From Sphingosinicella sp. BN140058 (GTDB lineage Bacteria; Pseudomonadota; Alphaproteobacteria; Sphingomonadales; Sphingomonadaceae), in assembly GCF_004135585.1 (NCBI RefSeq), contig NZ_CP035501.1:5651501-5715500 (forward strand): a DNA stretch of 64,000 nt, written 5' to 3'. The translations under genes were made by a program, and so were the position numbers. Numbering within the stretch: the stretch's first letter is position 1; each line of letters begins with the position of its first letter. Shown in pieces: positions 62,692 to 64,000 of the stretch. The notes under the pieces were generated by a model. The model was not told the DNA's origin. It ran no database searches and was given only the letters and a program-made list of their open reading frames with translations.

Positions 62692-62709
62692 TACCGTAAT
62701 CGGACGGTA
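62692..62709. promoter_or_regulatory. Perfect dyad upstream of the REC-LuxR-PAS gene
   Basis: TACCGT at 62692-62697 and ACGGTA at 62704-62709 are exact inverted repeats with a 6-bp spacer. The dyad is 76-93 bp upstream of the regulator's start codon, within the 341-bp gap that also precedes parE. It is a candidate operator, possibly for autoregulation. The rest of this gap shows no further feature that I can support. Confidence 0.45.
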
Positions 62710-62957
62710 TTTTCGGCCGTGTCCAGCCGGTGCACCACTTGGGGGCCTTAAGGGCGCCGGCAGTCTCTGGTCCCGCCGGCGGCGGCGGTCCATCCCCCAC
62801 GAGGGACCGCCGCCAATTCGCATCTTCGCCGGCACACGACCGCCAGGCGCAACATCTTGAAAACGCAGCGGTTGAGGTCGTCGCAGCGGTGCGATAATCG
62901 CCAAGTCTCGACGTCAAGCCCTTGGCAGCGGGACTCCCGGCTGCTTATACATGGTCC

Positions 62958-64000
62958 ATGTCAGATCTGTTCGCGTCCGCCACCGCCACCTCGACCGAAT
63001 ACGACGCCCACTCGATCGAAGTGCTGGAGGGTCTCGAACCCGTCCGGCGGCGCCCGGGCATGTATATCGGCGGCACCGACGAACGCGCGCTCCATCACCT
63101 CGCCGCCGAGGTGCTCGACAACTCGATGGACGAAGCGGTGGCCGGTCACGCCAACCGCATCGAGATGACGCTCGAGCCGGGCAATCGTCTGACCATCACC
63201 GATAACGGCCGCGGCATGCCGGTCGATCCACACCCCAAATATCCGGGCAAGTCGGCGCTCGAGGTCATCCTCACCATGCTGCACTCGGGCGGCAAATTCT
63301 CGAACAAGGCCTACGCCACGTCCGGCGGCCTCCACGGTGTCGGGGTCAGCGTCGTCAATGCTCTCTCGACCGAGACGGTGATCACCGTTGCCCGCAACAA
63401 GGAGCTCTACCGGCAGACCTTTTCCAAGGGCGAGCCGGTTACCAACCTCGAGAAATTGGGACCGACGCCGAACCGCCGCGGCACGCAGGTCACCTTCACG
63501 CCCGACAGCGAAATCTTCGGCGCGGAGGCGAAGTTCAAGCCGGCCCGGCTCTACCGGCTGGCGCGCTCCAAGGCCTATCTGTTCGCGGGCGTGGAAATAC
63601 GCTGGAAATGCGATCCCTCGCTGATCGAGGGCAGCGAGATTCCGGCGGAGGCGGTGTTCCAGTTCCCCGGCGGCCTTGCCGACCATCTCAAGGAGCAGAT
63701 CGGCGAGCGCGGTTGCGCGACGACTGACTTCTTCAAGGGCCGTCAGGATTTCCCGAACAGCCAGGGCCTGGTCGAATGGGCGGTGGCCTGGCCGTTGTGG
63801 AGCGAGGGCGGCTCGTCCTTCTATTGCAACACCATCCCGACCCCGGATGGTGGCACCCACGAGCAGGGCATTCGCGCGGCGCTCACCCGCGGCGTCCGCG
63901 CCTTCGCCGAGCTTACCGGCCAGCAGAAACGCGCCAAGGAAATTCAGGCGGAGGACGTGGTCGGCGGCGCCGAGATCATGCTGTCGGTGTTCATCCGCGA
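62958..64000 (+). CDS. parE: DNA topoisomerase IV subunit B (partial, runs off the right edge)
   Basis: The first 347 residues of a type IIA topoisomerase ATPase subunit that decatenates daughter chromosomes. It begins MSDLFASATATSTEYDAHSI and has LEGLEPVRRRPGMYIGGTDERALHHLAAEVLDN-type sequence, written in parts, and the GHKL ATPase motifs ITDNGRGMPVD and TSGGLHGVGVSVVNAL. The GGTDERALHHLAAE wording fits ParE better than GyrB. The reading frame is open to the last base of the window. The ATG at 62958 is favoured over another at 62951, which is in a different frame. Confidence 0.95.
   Translation, partial: MSDLFASATATSTEYDAHSIEVLEGLEPVRRRPGMYIGGTDERALHHLAAEVLDNSMDEAVAGHANRIEMTLEPGNRLTITDNGRGMPVDPHPKYPGKSALEVILTMLHSGGKFSNKAYATSGGLHGVGVSVVNALSTETVITVARNKELYRQTFSKGEPVTNLEKLGPTPNRRGTQVTFTPDSEIFGAEAKFKPARLYRLARSKAYLFAGVEIRWKCDPSLIEGSEIPAEAVFQFPGGLADHLKEQIGERGCATTDFFKGRQDFPNSQGLVEWAVAWPLWSEGGSSFYCNTIPTPDGGTHEQGIRAALTRGVRAFAELTGQQKRAKEIQAEDVVGGAEIMLSVFIR

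Noticed and set aside
1..64000. tRNA, rRNA, CRISPR or insertion-sequence features
   Set aside because: I saw no cloverleaf-like gene with a TTCGANTC arm outside coding sequence, no regularly spaced repeats, and no transposase or terminal repeats.

Overview
The window looks like a contiguous piece of a high-GC alphaproteobacterial chromosome, most likely a sphingomonad (Sphingomonadaceae/Sphingosinicellaceae). The signs are a GcrA-type cell-cycle regulator, a GGAAC-N17-CGTT promoter typical of the EcfG general stress response, a glycine decarboxylase split into GcvPA and GcvPB, a Tad/Cpa pilus cluster, a petABC cytochrome bc1 operon, a glyQ-glyS-ppdK block, and many short 1-4 bp gene overlaps. 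This placement is inferred from gene content; no 16S gene is present. I saw no tRNA, rRNA, CRISPR array, insertion sequence or phage gene.

Left part (1-9.5 kb), accessory: a LysR regulator is divergent from a tight six-gene plus-strand operon encoding an exported arginase-like protein, an exported beta-propeller, an exported RidA-like protein, an Asp-nucleophile alpha/beta hydrolase, a DUF1905/YdeI protein and an NTF2-like protein. After it come an acyltransferase-3 membrane protein, a 56-residue small protein, a PAP2 phosphatase with a small hydrophilic partner, a DUF938 protein and a DUF2167 membrane protein.

9.5-15.1 kb (minus): a glycine-cleavage operon, gcvT-gcvH-methyltransferase-gcvPA-gcvPB, led by a tandem glycine riboswitch. 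15.2-20.8 kb: a lipoprotein, ispH, rnhA, then a minus-strand group with an exported M19-type dipeptidase, a DAO-type FAD oxidoreductase and a lysophospholipase-like hydrolase. 20.8-27.8 kb: the Tad operon cpaA-cpaB-cpaC-cpaD-cpaE-tadB-tadC, in which the motor ATPase gene cpaF/tadA is absent from its usual position. 28-37 kb: a small membrane protein, an MCE/MlaD protein, ppdK-glyS-glyQ, and tandem TraB/GumN proteins.

37-64 kb: a long intergenic palindrome, then rplY-pth, a serine beta-lactamase-like protein, ychF followed by a MaoC dehydratase behind a run of eleven G, a Tyr/Gly/Arg-rich lipoprotein, apt, petABC, trmL-hemF, a GNAT protein, lipB, several secreted proteins of unknown function, queE-queC (queuosine precursor synthesis), hslO, argD, a PAS histidine kinase, an ABC-2 permease, gcrA, a second small protein of the YYxRRA type (57 residues) behind an EcfG promoter, an unusual REC-LuxR-PAS-PAS response regulator, and the start of parE running off the right edge.

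Most of the window is housekeeping. The least explained parts are the exported arginase/propeller/RidA operon, the paired small proteins with their stress promoter, the REC-HTH-PAS-PAS regulator with an upstream dyad, the Tad cluster without its ATPase, the G11 tract before maoC, and the 130-bp palindrome.
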